Source: Brevibacillus parabrevis (GTDB lineage Bacteria > Bacillota > Bacilli > Brevibacillales > Brevibacillaceae). Taken from it: 64,000 nt of DNA. The stretch spans positions 310,001 to 374,000 of the forward strand of contig NZ_RHHV01000012.1 in assembly GCF_003710905.1 (NCBI RefSeq). Reading direction: 5' to 3'. This document shows positions 34,189-42,799 of the stretch, one piece after another (position 1 is the stretch's first letter; every line of letters begins with the position of its first letter). Below the pieces are notes generated by a model, which was given only the letters and a program-made list of their open reading frames with translations, made no database searches and was not told the DNA's origin. A program made the position numbers and the translations under genes.

Positions 34189-36216
34189 ATGAAAAAAAGG
34201 ACAGTGCTAGCCCTCTCGTTCGTTGTCGTTTGTTCGCTTGCGCAGTTTGCCATTGCCAAAGTTCCCGGCGTTCCGGAAGGCGTAGATGGCGCCACAAAAG
34301 GAATCGTAGCGGTCTCCCACCCTGCGGCCGCACAGGTTGGCCGCGACATTTTGGCCAAGGGCGGAAATGCCATCGATGCCGCTGCCGGAATCCAGCTGGC
34401 GCTCAATGTGGCAGAGCCGTACATGTCAGGAATCGGCGGCGGTGGTTTTATGCTGATTTACTTGAAGGATCAGAATAAAATTACGATCATCGACAGCCGC
34501 GAAGTCGCTCCGGCCAAGGTGACCGCTGACATGTTTCTGCAAGCGGACGGAAAGCCGATCCCGTTTGAACAGCGGCACACTAGCGGCAAGGCAGTCGGTG
34601 TGCCCGGGACTTTGCTTGGCGTGGCAGAAGCGCTGGACGATTACGGTACGTGGGATTTGCCGCAAGTGCTTGCACCTGCCATCGAGCTGGCGGAAAAAGG
34701 CGTGCGCGTCAACTGGGTGACGGCAGACTACATCGCCAAGTCGCGCGACAAGCTCGAAAAGTATGCGACTGCGGCGAAGGTGTTCCTTCCACAAGGACAA
34801 CCGCTTGCGGAAGGGCAAATTCTCGTGCAGCCCGATCTGGCAAAAACGTTGAAACTGATTCGCGACAAAGGACCGGACGCCCTGTACGCAGGGGAAATTG
34901 GGCAAGCGCTTGTCCAAGAAGTGCAGCGCACAGGCGGCACGATGACGATGGATGACCTCAAGGCTTACCAGGTCAAGGAACGGGAGCCGATCCGCGGCAT
35001 GTTTCGCGGCTATGAGGTGATCTCCATGGCTCCGCCCAGCTCGGGTGGCTTGACCATGATCCAGATTTTGAAGCTGATGGAAGGGTACAACAACCAGCAG
35101 GACGGCTTCGGGTCCGTGACCTATTTGCATCATCTGATAGAAGCGAACCATCTCGCATACGCTGACCGGGCGGCGTACATGGCAGACGAGGATGTGTATC
35201 CCGTGCCCAAGCAGGGACTGCTCCACGACGATTACATAAAAGAACGGCGCAAGCTGATTGGAGAAGAAAAAGCCAATTCGCAAGTAACGGCTGGCGATCC
35301 GTGGCGGTTCGATCCTGGTCGCAAGCCTGAGGTTGCCTTCAAGCTGATCGACAATTCGCCAGTCAAGCAGACGACTCATTTTTCCGTTATGGACAAATGG
35401 GGCAATCTCGTCTCGTACACGACAACGATTGAGGACGTCTTTGGCAGCGGTGTGATGGTGCCAGGCTACGGCTTTATGCTCAACAATGAGCTGACCGACT
35501 TTGACGCGGTACCTGGAGGTGTCAATCAGGTGGAGCCTGGCAAGCGCCCGCGCTCCAGCATGACACCGACGATCGTGCTGAAAGACGGGAAGCCGTTCCT
35601 CGCTATCGGTTCGCCAGGCGGATCGACGATTATCGCTTCCGTGTCACAGACGATTCTGAATGTGATTGACCACGGCATGAGTATTGAGGAGGCAATCCGT
35701 GCGCCACGCCTTTTTTCCAGCGAATATCCGCATGTCTCCTGGGAAGCGGGGATTGACCAGGATGTCATTTTGCAGTTGATGGCAAAAGGTCATGTTTTCG
35801 CCGAGGAGCCGACGGATATCGGCAATGTGCAGGCGATCGTCTACGATTTTGAGACAGGCAAAATGTACGGGGGAGCGGACAATACGCGAGAAGGGACTGT
35901 GCTGGGCGTCGACGCCATCGCCTATACAGCCGCTGAACCGCCGGAAGTTTCGTATGAAGCGGGAGGGCCGTTTGCCATCTCGGTAAATGGGCAGACGTAC
36001 CCTTTTTTGGCCGAGCAAAAGCTGGTCGCAAAAGGCATCGCGTATGTGCAAGCGGACAAATTGCTGCTCGGTTTGGGCGCGGGCTCAGAAGACTTCCGTT
36101 CAGACGCCCTCACCGTAAACGGCACGGAGTATCTCCCGGTCAAAAAAGTCGCGGAAAAGCTCGGATATGCCGTTAGCTGGGATGAGCGCGCGCGAGTGAT
36201 CGCCTTGAACAAATAA
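34189..36216 (+). CDS. ggt: gamma-glutamyltransferase with C-terminal copper-amine-oxidase-like domain
   Basis: This 675-residue exported enzyme has a signal peptide (about residues 1-23) and a full GGT domain that hydrolyses or transfers gamma-glutamyl groups from glutathione or polyglutamate. The autoprocessing nucleophile is Thr 395 in QTTHFSV, and the PRSSMTPT and GSPGGS loops of the small subunit are intact. After residue about 585 there is an additional domain of roughly 90 residues (ISVNGQTYPF, LTVNGTEYLPVKKVAEKLGY, SWDERARVIAL) that matches copper amine oxidase N-terminal-like (stalk) domains, often wall-associated. GGT of Bacillus is about 580 residues, so this fusion is notable. Confidence 0.9.
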   Translation: MKKRTVLALSFVVVCSLAQFAIAKVPGVPEGVDGATKGIVAVSHPAAAQVGRDILAKGGNAIDAAAGIQLALNVAEPYMSGIGGGGFMLIYLKDQNKITIIDSREVAPAKVTADMFLQADGKPIPFEQRHTSGKAVGVPGTLLGVAEALDDYGTWDLPQVLAPAIELAEKGVRVNWVTADYIAKSRDKLEKYATAAKVFLPQGQPLAEGQILVQPDLAKTLKLIRDKGPDALYAGEIGQALVQEVQRTGGTMTMDDLKAYQVKEREPIRGMFRGYEVISMAPPSSGGLTMIQILKLMEGYNNQQDGFGSVTYLHHLIEANHLAYADRAAYMADEDVYPVPKQGLLHDDYIKERRKLIGEEKANSQVTAGDPWRFDPGRKPEVAFKLIDNSPVKQTTHFSVMDKWGNLVSYTTTIEDVFGSGVMVPGYGFMLNNELTDFDAVPGGVNQVEPGKRPRSSMTPTIVLKDGKPFLAIGSPGGSTIIASVSQTILNVIDHGMSIEEAIRAPRLFSSEYPHVSWEAGIDQDVILQLMAKGHVFAEEPTDIGNVQAIVYDFETGKMYGGADNTREGTVLGVDAIAYTAAEPPEVSYEAGGPFAISVNGQTYPFLAEQKLVAKGIAYVQADKLLLGLGAGSEDFRSDALTVNGTEYLPVKKVAEKLGYAVSWDERARVIALNK

Positions 36217-36245
36217 ATTCGCATGAGCGAAAGGTGGAAGCGACA

Positions 36246-37136
36246 TTGAAAAAAGTATTGGTACTCGGGGGAACCCGCTTTTTTGGCAAGCGTCTTGTGC
36301 ATCTGCTGATTGAATCGGGAGCAGATGTGACTGTGGCGACGAGAGGCTTGACCGAGGTAGACTTGCCGCCGCAGGTGAAGCGGCTTGTAGTTGACCGCGA
36401 CGATAAAGCTTCGCTGGCAATCGCGGGGGAAGAGCAGTGGGATATCGTGTACGACAACATTTGTTATTCCTACCAAAATGCGCTGGACGCATGTGAAGTT
36501 TTTCGCGGCAAGGTCGGCAAATACGTGTTGACCTCTACCTTGTCCGTCTATGATTATGCGGAGCAGGCGCTGAAAGAGGAGGAGTTTGATCCGTATACGT
36601 ATCCGCTGCGCCCGGGAACTCGCGAGGGCGTCAGCTATCAGGAAGGCAAGCGCCAGGCCGAAGCGGTATTTTTCCAGACGGATGCCTTTCCTGTTGTCGC
36701 CGTGCGTTTTCCGATCGTGCTTGCGGAAGAGGACTACACGCGCCGACTGCATTTTCACGTTGAACATGTCCACGAGGAACAGCCGATCGGGCTGGAAAAT
36801 CCGCAAGCGACCATGTGCTTTATTCACGCTGGCGAAGCCGCGAGATTTTTGCAATGGGCGGGAACGGGCTCTGTGACAGGGCCAGTCAATGCCAACTCGC
36901 ACGGCACGGTGACGTTGCAAGCTTTGCTCGACAACATTGCGCAAGCCGTGGGGAAACCGGCGCGCATTCAGCCAGAAACCGCTCCTTCCGACCAGTCGCC
37001 TTTTGGATTTCCCCATTCCTTTTTCATGGACAACAGCAAGGCAGCTGCCGCAGGATTTGCCTTTTTGACCCTCGAATCTTGGCTGCCAGCGCTTATTCAG
37101 ACGATTGCAAAAGAAACAATGCATGCAAAAGCGTGA
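36246..37136 (+). CDS. NAD-dependent epimerase/reductase-family protein
   Basis: TTG 36246 is chosen because AAGGTGG at 36231-36237 lies 8 bases upstream; the longer GTG 36234 overlaps that site. The 296-residue product has an N-terminal Rossmann fold with VLVLGGTRFFGKRL as dinucleotide site and later SYQEGKRQAE with the active-site lysine region of extended short-chain dehydrogenases. The substrate is not predictable. It follows ggt by about 29 bases with no terminator, so it may be co-transcribed. Confidence 0.8.
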   Translation: MKKVLVLGGTRFFGKRLVHLLIESGADVTVATRGLTEVDLPPQVKRLVVDRDDKASLAIAGEEQWDIVYDNICYSYQNALDACEVFRGKVGKYVLTSTLSVYDYAEQALKEEEFDPYTYPLRPGTREGVSYQEGKRQAEAVFFQTDAFPVVAVRFPIVLAEEDYTRRLHFHVEHVHEEQPIGLENPQATMCFIHAGEAARFLQWAGTGSVTGPVNANSHGTVTLQALLDNIAQAVGKPARIQPETAPSDQSPFGFPHSFFMDNSKAAAAGFAFLTLESWLPALIQTIAKETMHAKA

Positions 37137-37218
37137 CAATCCGTCCTTTTTTTTCGTCTAACTCCATGGTAAGGTAAAGCAGAACATATGTGTCTGTATG
37201 GAACCAGGAGGACAGGTC

Positions 37219-38058
37219 ATGAACAAGAATCGCACCAATGGTCTTGCCATCGTCGCCGCATTATCCGTAGCGCTGCTCAGTGGATGTGAGGCACCATCGC
37301 TGGATGGATTGCTCTCGACAAACAATCCGTCCCAGCCAGCAGGGAATACAGCGACAACGGCAGATGGTACACAAACAAACACAGCGGAGCCAACCGCGGG
37401 AGATTCCTCTCGCAGCAAATGGGCATCACTGGCGGAGACAATCCAGGACGTCAATGGAGTCCCGACGGTTACGAACCCGACTGATCTCGCCGTTGTCGTA
37501 AACAAGAAGCGGGCCTTGCCTGCTGACTATATTCCACCTGATCTGGTGGAGCCGAACGTCCCGTTTCCTTTTGATGAAAAAGTGGAAAAACGCATGATGC
37601 GCCAAGAAGCCGCCCAGGCGCTGGAGGAACTGTTTGCAGCTGCCAAGCAGGATGGCATCGAGCTGTACGCGGTTTCCGGCTATCGTTCGTACAAGACGCA
37701 AAAATCGTTGTACGAGACGTATGTACAGACACAAGGAGCGGAGCACGCCGCGGCGTACAGCGCTGTGCCAGGAAAAAGCGAGCATCAGACAGGGCTTGCG
37801 ATGGACGTCTCTGGCGCCGATGTGAAAACGAGGCTGGAGGAATCGTTTGGAGAAATGCCGGAAGGGAAATGGCTGGCCGAGCATTGTGGTGAGTACGGCT
37901 TCGTCATCCGCTATTTGAAAGGCAAGGAAGACACGACAGGATACGCCTATGAGCCATGGCATTTGCGCTATGTAGGAAAAGACATGGCGAAAGACATCAT
38001 GGCAGCGGGCCTGACGCTGGAAGATTACTTGTCTGCAAAGGCAACGGCTCAAAAGTAA
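37219..38058 (+). CDS. D-alanyl-D-alanine carboxypeptidase (VanY/M15B) lipoprotein
   Basis: ATG 37219 follows AGGAGG. The 279-residue lipoprotein has a signal peptide with lipobox LLSGC, a Thr/Asn/Ala-rich linker to about residue 65 and a C-terminal M15B peptidase domain. Zinc ligands are in SEHQTGLAMD and EPWHLRY, and the conserved SGYRSYKTQ precedes them. It trims the terminal D-Ala of peptidoglycan stem peptides on the outer face of the membrane. The terminator at 38099-38128 ends the unit. Confidence 0.9.
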   Translation: MNKNRTNGLAIVAALSVALLSGCEAPSLDGLLSTNNPSQPAGNTATTADGTQTNTAEPTAGDSSRSKWASLAETIQDVNGVPTVTNPTDLAVVVNKKRALPADYIPPDLVEPNVPFPFDEKVEKRMMRQEAAQALEELFAAAKQDGIELYAVSGYRSYKTQKSLYETYVQTQGAEHAAAYSAVPGKSEHQTGLAMDVSGADVKTRLEESFGEMPEGKWLAEHCGEYGFVIRYLKGKEDTTGYAYEPWHLRYVGKDMAKDIMAAGLTLEDYLSAKATAQK

Positions 38059-38098
38059 CCACCTCCCTTTCAGCGAAAATGTCTCGCCGCTTTCACAG

Positions 38099-38128
38099 AA
38101 AAAAGCCGCTCTACAAGGAGCGGCTTTT
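38099..38128. terminator. bidirectional terminator
   Basis: AAAAGCCGCTC (38101-38111) pairs with GAGCGGCTTTT (38118-38128), between the converging VanY-type and signal peptidase genes. Confidence 0.85.
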
Positions 38129-38163
38129 CCTATTCCTGCATATGCTTGTGAGACAGCAGGTCG

Positions 38164-38724
38164 TTATTTCGGCAGTCGGATATCCGTCAGCGGCCAATAG
38201 ACGGCCTCTGCACGACCTACTACGTGGTCGAGCTTGACGGGGCCGATGACGCGGCTGTCCATGCTGTTGTTGCGATTGTCTCCCATCACGAACACACTGC
38301 CTTCCGGGATCGTAATCGGAGCGAAGTCTTCCGTCAACACCACTCCGGCAGCTGATGCTTGCAGCTTGTTGTTGGTCAAATACTCTTCGCTGAGCGGTTG
38401 CCCGTTGATGTACACCTGATCGTTTTTGGCCTCGACGGTATCTCCGGCTACGGCAATGACACGTTTGATCCAGTTATCGCCGCTCGCATCCGGATGGATG
38501 ATGACGATATCGCCTGGCTTAGGCTCCTTGAGATAATAGATCGCCTTGTTGACGATGACACGTTCACGGTCGTGCAGCGTGCTCTCCATCGAGCGTCCTT
38601 GAACGACGTAGGGAGCCATGACAAACACGTAGATGAAGGCAGTCAAACCACCAATCAAGGCAAACGATTTTAACCAGTCGAGCAATTCTGTTTTCCATTT
38701 CGCTGAGCTTTTGGCTTGTTCCAT
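38164..38724 (-). CDS. lepB: signal peptidase I
   Basis: This 186-residue membrane serine protease removes signal peptides from exported proteins. An N-terminal anchor helix spans about residues 20-40. The catalytic Ser is in GRSMESTL (near residue 45) and the catalytic Lys in WIKRVIAVAGD; the GDNRNNSMDSR box is the third family signature. Size and topology match the single-anchor SipS/SipT type of Gram-positives. TAGGAG lies before the ATG. Confidence 0.94.
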   Translation of the reverse strand: MEQAKSSAKWKTELLDWLKSFALIGGLTAFIYVFVMAPYVVQGRSMESTLHDRERVIVNKAIYYLKEPKPGDIVIIHPDASGDNWIKRVIAVAGDTVEAKNDQVYINGQPLSEEYLTNNKLQASAAGVVLTEDFAPITIPEGSVFVMGDNRNNSMDSRVIGPVKLDHVVGRAEAVYWPLTDIRLPK

Positions 38725-39116
38725 CGACTTGATCTCCTATGTACATGGTTTCTTGGCAACGGATTGCCGTGGACAAAAGGGCGTCCAGTAGACGAGACTG
38801 CTCCTTTATTATACATGCAATACGAATGGATACGAAATAAGATTCAAGGAAATAAATGCCTGCTTGCCAGGAGAAAAGTTGCTGTCACGATTTTGCCATC
38901 TTCGCCTATTGTCAGTTTTTCCTGTTTGAGGTAAGATGATGTTGCAGATAAGTTTTACAGTAAAAATATTAAATAGTAAACACTTTGTCTCGGCTCATAC
39001 ATATCTTTCGCGGAAAGAAATAATTTTGGAAGGTCTATTGATCTTCATGTACTTTGCCTATATAGTTTTATAGTAAAAGTACTTATATTATTTACTTTCT
39101 GAAAATAGGTGATGTT
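38725..39116. promoter_or_regulatory. AT-rich divergent control region with two 13-bp operators
   Basis: This 392-base interval between lepB and the MarR gene holds no convincing gene. It contains TTTTACAGTAAAA at 38953-38965, a perfect odd-centred palindrome, and the near-identical TTTTATAGTAAAA at 39066-39078, with further AGTAAA and TTTACT words around them. The second copy lies 38 bases before the marR start codon. MarR regulators usually bind AT-rich dyads near their own promoters, so autoregulation is likely but not shown. Confidence 0.55.
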
Positions 39117-39545
39117 GTGAGCGACATGTCCCGCGCCAGTAAAATCGAGGAACTGGATCGAGCATTTGTCGAGATGGCCCGCTTCTTTATCAGCCATTGG
39201 CTGGAAGAGGAAGGGTTGATTAGTCCCAAGCAGTTTATCTTGCTACGCGTGCTTCATCAAAAAGGGCGAAGTACGGTTTCTGAACTGGCGACCATACTCA
39301 AGCAGTCCAACAGTGCAACCACGATTGCTCTCAATCGGCTGGTGAAAGTCGGTTACATCGATCGGGTTCGTGACGAGCTGGATCGAAGAGTCGTCTGGGT
39401 GACGCTGTCGCAAAAAGCGATTCCGATGCTGGAAGGACTTTTGTGCCAGAGAAGGGCACTGGTTGCGAAACTGCTAGAAAACCTGAGCGATGAAGAAGTC
39501 GAGCAATTCACGTACTTCTTGCGCAAAATGAAGCAATGCATGTAG
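39117..39545 (+). CDS. MarR-family transcriptional regulator
   Basis: This 142-residue protein has the MarR winged helix: STVSELATILKQSNSATTIALNRL is the helix-turn-helix region, followed by the wing with DELDRRVVWVTL. GTG 39117 is the annotated start with GGTGAT close by; ATG 39126 is an alternative three codons later. Nothing in sequence gives the ligand. It precedes the secreted repeat protein by 74 bases and could regulate it or itself through the upstream repeats. Confidence 0.87.
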   Translation: MSDMSRASKIEELDRAFVEMARFFISHWLEEEGLISPKQFILLRVLHQKGRSTVSELATILKQSNSATTIALNRLVKVGYIDRVRDELDRRVVWVTLSQKAIPMLEGLLCQRRALVAKLLENLSDEEVEQFTYFLRKMKQCM

Positions 39546-39590
39546 CACTGTCAAGCGGGTAGCAGGTCAGGGGCATTTCGGGAGACAATG

Positions 39591-39618
39591 TGTGTACTAG
39601 GAGAATGGAGTGTACACA
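39591..39618 (+). promoter_or_regulatory. hairpin enclosing the ribosome binding site of the repeat protein
   Basis: TGTGTAC (39591-39597) and GTACACA (39612-39618) pair, leaving the Shine-Dalgarno region GGAGAATGGAG in the loop and the start codon just after the stem. This could modulate translation; the stem is short and so the claim is modest. Confidence 0.4.
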
Positions 39619-39619
39619 T

Positions 39620-40246
39620 ATGAGAAAAAGCAGCACACTGATGATGGGTACTTTGGTTTTGGGAGCAGCATTGTTTGCACAAGGAGCTTGTGCCGAGGAA
39701 GCTTCCGTGAATACAACAGAAGCTTCTACTACGACTGCGGCACCAGCAGCTGAAACAACAGCGGCACCAACTACGACAGCACCAGTGGTTAACCAGACGC
39801 AAGCAGGAGCACCTGTTCAAGGCGCATGGGTTAAGCTTCCAGGTGAAGACGAGTATGTTTTTGTGAGCGGAACATTCGTTCCTTCGGCAAACTCCGCATC
39901 CGGCTGGGTACTCATGCCGAACGAAGATCAATTTGTTGCGACAAACAATTACCAAATCGTGCAATCGCCTAACAGCGGCTGGGCTTTCATGCCAGTAGAA
40001 GACCAGTTCGTTACAAAAAACAGCTTCCAAGTCGTGCAAGCACCAAACTCCGGCTGGGCTGCGCTGCCGAATGAAGATCAATTCGTCATTCTCGGTGACA
40101 AAACACCAGTATTCTCTCCTTCAGCTGGCTGGGCTGCTGCTCCAAAAGAAGATGAGAGTGTTACAATCGGACGCAACGCAACACAAGATATCACAAACAG
40201 AACTGGCTGGAGCCCAATGGTTCCTGCATCTGACAGCGACAAGTAA
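39620..40246 (+). CDS. secreted protein with 25-residue Trp repeats
   Basis: ATG 39620 follows GGAG with 9 bases spacing. The 208-residue product has a signal peptide ending near ACA-EE (residue 25), a Thr/Ala-rich linker to about residue 65, then tandem repeats with Trp at 70, 96, 121, 146, 171 and 197. The core of each is SGWxxMPNEDQFV, with a period of 25 residues. The repeats are acidic and have no cysteines apart from one near the signal cleavage site. I recognise no family. It is monocistronic with a terminator at 40257-40293. It may be a wall, coat or matrix component, which is inference. Confidence 0.75.
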   Translation: MRKSSTLMMGTLVLGAALFAQGACAEEASVNTTEASTTTAAPAAETTAAPTTTAPVVNQTQAGAPVQGAWVKLPGEDEYVFVSGTFVPSANSASGWVLMPNEDQFVATNNYQIVQSPNSGWAFMPVEDQFVTKNSFQVVQAPNSGWAALPNEDQFVILGDKTPVFSPSAGWAAAPKEDESVTIGRNATQDITNRTGWSPMVPASDSDK

Positions 40247-40256
40247 ATCACTCGAT

Positions 40257-40293
40257 AAAAAGACGCTTCGCCTACTTGGGCAAGGCGTCTTTT
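40257..40293 (+). terminator. terminator of the repeat-protein gene
   Basis: AAAAAGACGC (40257-40266) pairs with GCGTCTTTT (40285-40293). Confidence 0.8.
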
Positions 40294-40376
40294 CTCATCT
40301 TTTTCCCGCGATGGCTAAATCAGGCGGGGCTCGCGCACACTATACCGATGAAAAAAGCGGAAGGAGCAGATGAAAG

Positions 40377-40550
40377 ATGAGAGAAGAACGCAAGCAAGCA
40401 CCGAGCGGGCAAATCACGCAGGCAGGGAACATGGACGCAACGCTGTATCAGGTGGACGAAGAGGACGCAGAGGGATTGGCGACTACGCAAGAATTGCTGA
40501 GCGACATTTACAAAATGGGGACGATCGAGGACAGAGGCACAGCGCAATAA
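40377..40550 (+). CDS. 57-residue hypothetical protein
   Basis: ATG 40377 lies 10 bases after AAGGAG and opens a 57-residue frame. The N-terminal part is polar and Gln-rich; the middle is acidic (QVDEEDAEG), followed by a helical segment QELLSDIYKMGTI. A competing ATG in another frame at 40370 has only 3 bases spacing. A strong terminator follows at 40566-40614. The gene is below common length cutoffs and I recognise no family. Confidence 0.55.
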   Translation: MREERKQAPSGQITQAGNMDATLYQVDEEDAEGLATTQELLSDIYKMGTIEDRGTAQ

Positions 40551-40565
40551 TAAGGAAGAGTGATG

Positions 40566-40614
40566 ACAGCAACAAGCCAGCATGCTCGGTAGACGAAGGC
40601 TGGCTTGTTGTTGT
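40566..40614 (+). terminator. strong terminator
   Basis: AACAAGCCAGC (40571-40581) pairs with GCTGGCTTGTT (40599-40609); flanking bases extend the stem. The tail is GT-rich rather than pure T. Confidence 0.65.
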
Positions 40615-40706
40615 GTGTATTTGATAAAATAAATTTTATTGACTTGTCGAGATTTATCAGCAAAAATACAATTGGAATCAGAAAATTTAAAAAGGGTGTG
40701 TCACGC

Positions 40707-41819
40707 ATGAGAGACTCTCGCTTGGAGCAATTGGCCTACAACTTGGTTAACTATTCCGTTCGTGTACAACCAGGAGAAAATGTCCTGATCAATGCCAAAG
40801 GAAAAACGCCTGAACTGGTAGCGGCCCTGGTTCGTGAGATTTACAAGGCAGGAGGCAGCCCGCACGTTCAGCTGATCGATCCGGCTGTCAGCCGTGAGAT
40901 CGCCATGAATTGCAACGAAGAGCAATTAAAAGCAATGGCGGCACACGAAGTAGCTCTGATGGAAAAAATGCAAGGCTACATCGGCATCCGCGCAGCCGAC
41001 AACATCAACGAAATGGCAGATGTGCCGGGCGACAAGCTGGGCATGTACTCCCGCCTGTACGAGCTGCCGGTGATGAACGTTCGCGTACCAAAGACAAAAT
41101 GGGTCGTGCTTCGCTATCCGAACCCGTCTATGGCCCAATTGGCGAACATGTCTACGGCTGCATTTGAAGACTTTTACTTCCAGGTGTGCAATCTGGACTA
41201 CGCAAAAATGGACAAGGCGATGGACAGCCTCGTTGACTTGATGAACCGGACAGATGAAGTTCGTCTGGTAGGACCGGAAACAGACCTGACTTTCTCCATC
41301 AAAGACATCCCTGCGGTCAAATGTGCAGGACTGCGCAACATTCCTGACGGCGAAGTGTATACGGCTCCGGTGAAAAACTCGGTGAACGGAACCATTACCC
41401 ACAATGCGCCTACACCGTACCACGGCTTCACTTTTGAAAATGTTCGCCTGACCTTCCGGGATGGCAAAATCGTGGAAGCAACCGCAAACGACAGCCAAAG
41501 ACTGAACGAAATTCTCGATACAGACGAAGGCGCTCGTTATATCGGCGAGTTTGCCATCGGGGTCAATCCTTTCATTCGCAATCCGATGAAAGACATCTTG
41601 TTTGACGAAAAAATCGACGGAAGCTTCCACTTCACGCCAGGGCAATGTTACGACGAGGCGTACAACGGAAACAAGTCTTCTGTACACTGGGACATGGTTT
41701 CCATCCAACGCCCGGAATGGGGCGGGGGAGAAATCTGGTTTGATGGCGTCCTGATCCGTAAAGATGGCCGATTCGTCATCCCGGAACTGGAGTGCCTCAA
41801 TCCGGAGAACTTGAAGTAA
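40707..41819 (+). CDS. M29-family aminopeptidase (AmpS/PepS type)
   Basis: ATG 40707 with AAGGGTG upstream gives 370 residues; the longer frame from 40605 covers the upstream region without a start signal. The enzyme is a cytosolic dimeric metallo-aminopeptidase of the thermophilic aminopeptidase family. Metal ligands lie in IPDGEVYTAP, GEFAIGVNP and the later HWDM segment. It releases N-terminal residues from peptides during protein turnover. It converges on a small gene of unknown function. Confidence 0.88.
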   Translation: MRDSRLEQLAYNLVNYSVRVQPGENVLINAKGKTPELVAALVREIYKAGGSPHVQLIDPAVSREIAMNCNEEQLKAMAAHEVALMEKMQGYIGIRAADNINEMADVPGDKLGMYSRLYELPVMNVRVPKTKWVVLRYPNPSMAQLANMSTAAFEDFYFQVCNLDYAKMDKAMDSLVDLMNRTDEVRLVGPETDLTFSIKDIPAVKCAGLRNIPDGEVYTAPVKNSVNGTITHNAPTPYHGFTFENVRLTFRDGKIVEATANDSQRLNEILDTDEGARYIGEFAIGVNPFIRNPMKDILFDEKIDGSFHFTPGQCYDEAYNGNKSSVHWDMVSIQRPEWGGGEIWFDGVLIRKDGRFVIPELECLNPENLK

Positions 41820-41835
41820 GCCTGGACGCTATCTT

Positions 41836-42156
41836 TTACTTGTCATATTGGCGCAATCTCTCTTGCGCCAACTGCATGTCCATCTCAAGCTGGAAGAGCA
41901 TGTGCAGATTGCTGGTAGGCATGATCGTGCGCCGGGCCGAATGATAGAGAGTAGGCTTTAGCGATTTGATAATCGTCATGATCTCCACCATGGGCGGGAT
42001 GACTTGCTTGATTCGGAGCAGGCTCTGCAAGTAACGGAGAAACTTTTGGATGCTGGCAGCGTCATCCTGATTGGGCAAAGTCTCAATCAAGGTACAGAAG
42101 TCGCGAACAATCATTCGTTTTGTGTCCAGAGGCTCCACTATATTAGTACGATTCAC
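41836..42156 (-). CDS. 106-residue hypothetical protein
   Basis: GTG 42156 follows GAGGTGG with about 7 bases spacing; the frame extends to 42273 but this would run through the terminator of the upstream gene. The protein is helical with many Leu/Ile/Arg residues and a Met/Gln-rich C-terminus. No family recognised. The final 12 codons contain the inverted repeat TTGGCGCAA/TTGCGCCAA. Confidence 0.5.
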   Translation of the reverse strand: MNRTNIVEPLDTKRMIVRDFCTLIETLPNQDDAASIQKFLRYLQSLLRIKQVIPPMVEIMTIIKSLKPTLYHSARRTIMPTSNLHMLFQLEMDMQLAQERLRQYDK

Positions 42157-42234
42157 GATGGCTCCACCTCTCGGGTATGGGTAACGTTTTTCTTTTCTAT
42201 TCCTCGATTTGCCCATAAGTAAACATGAAAATAG

Positions 42235-42270
42235 GAAAAAAGTCTGTGGTTTTTGCCATAGACTTTTTTT
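42235..42270 (-). terminator. terminator of the bps operon
   Basis: A nearly perfect 14-bp stem (42236-42249 with 42256-42269, one G-T pair) is flanked by A and T tracts, just after the methyltransferase stop. Confidence 0.85.
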
Positions 42271-42275
42271 CATAG

Positions 42276-42794
42276 TTATTTTTCACTTTCATAAACGACC
42301 TTTTCTTCCAGCGGTATTCTTACGCGCAACAGCAGCCAGGCGTTGAATATCGTGAAGACAATGGCTGTGGTCGCGGCAGAAAACGTCAGCGGCAGGGTGA
42401 TCAGCTCAACTGCGACTACGAGGTAGTTCGTATGGCGCATGACACGGTAAGGGCCTCGCCGGATCGGCTGTTCACCCGGTATGACGAGGATTCGCGTGTT
42501 CCAGCGTTTGCCCAGACTGCGTATGCACCAGTAGCGCAGCAGCTGAGCGGCCAAGAACAAGCCGAAACTATACGCCCACCAAGCGGGAAGGACAGCGGTA
42601 GGATTCGTGGAGGCGACTTCGGCTATGAGACTTGCGAAAAACAGCACATGGAAAAGCACGATGTACTTGTAATGTCCGGCTCCGATCTCCACGCCGCCGA
42701 TGGAGCGAACGTAGCGGGCGTTGCGCGCGGCGAGCAGCAGTTCGCCCATGCGTTGCAGACAGACAGCAGCGATCACCAACGAAAAGAACAGCAT
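42276..42794 (-). CDS. bpsB: isoprenylcysteine-methyltransferase-like alkylpyrone methyltransferase
   Basis: ATG 42794 is 5 bases after the stop of the type III polyketide synthase on the minus strand, with AGGTAGATGAG before it; the longer frame to 42881 overlaps that gene. The 172-residue membrane protein has four to five hydrophobic helices and the ICMT-type motif RRGPYRVMRHTNYL near residue 120. In B. subtilis the pair BpsA-BpsB makes alkylpyrone methyl ethers; the operon here has the same composition. It methylates the pyrone product of the upstream enzyme, by analogy. Confidence 0.83.
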   Translation of the reverse strand: MLFFSLVIAAVCLQRMGELLLAARNARYVRSIGGVEIGAGHYKYIVLFHVLFFASLIAEVASTNPTAVLPAWWAYSFGLFLAAQLLRYWCIRSLGKRWNTRILVIPGEQPIRRGPYRVMRHTNYLVVAVELITLPLTFSAATTAIVFTIFNAWLLLRVRIPLEEKVVYESEK

Positions 42795-42799
42795 CTCAT

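Noticed and set aside
41848-41871. Inverted repeat TTGGCGCAA/TTGCGCCAA as terminator of the aminopeptidase gene
   Set aside because: It lies within the 3' coding region of the opposite gene and has no T tract.
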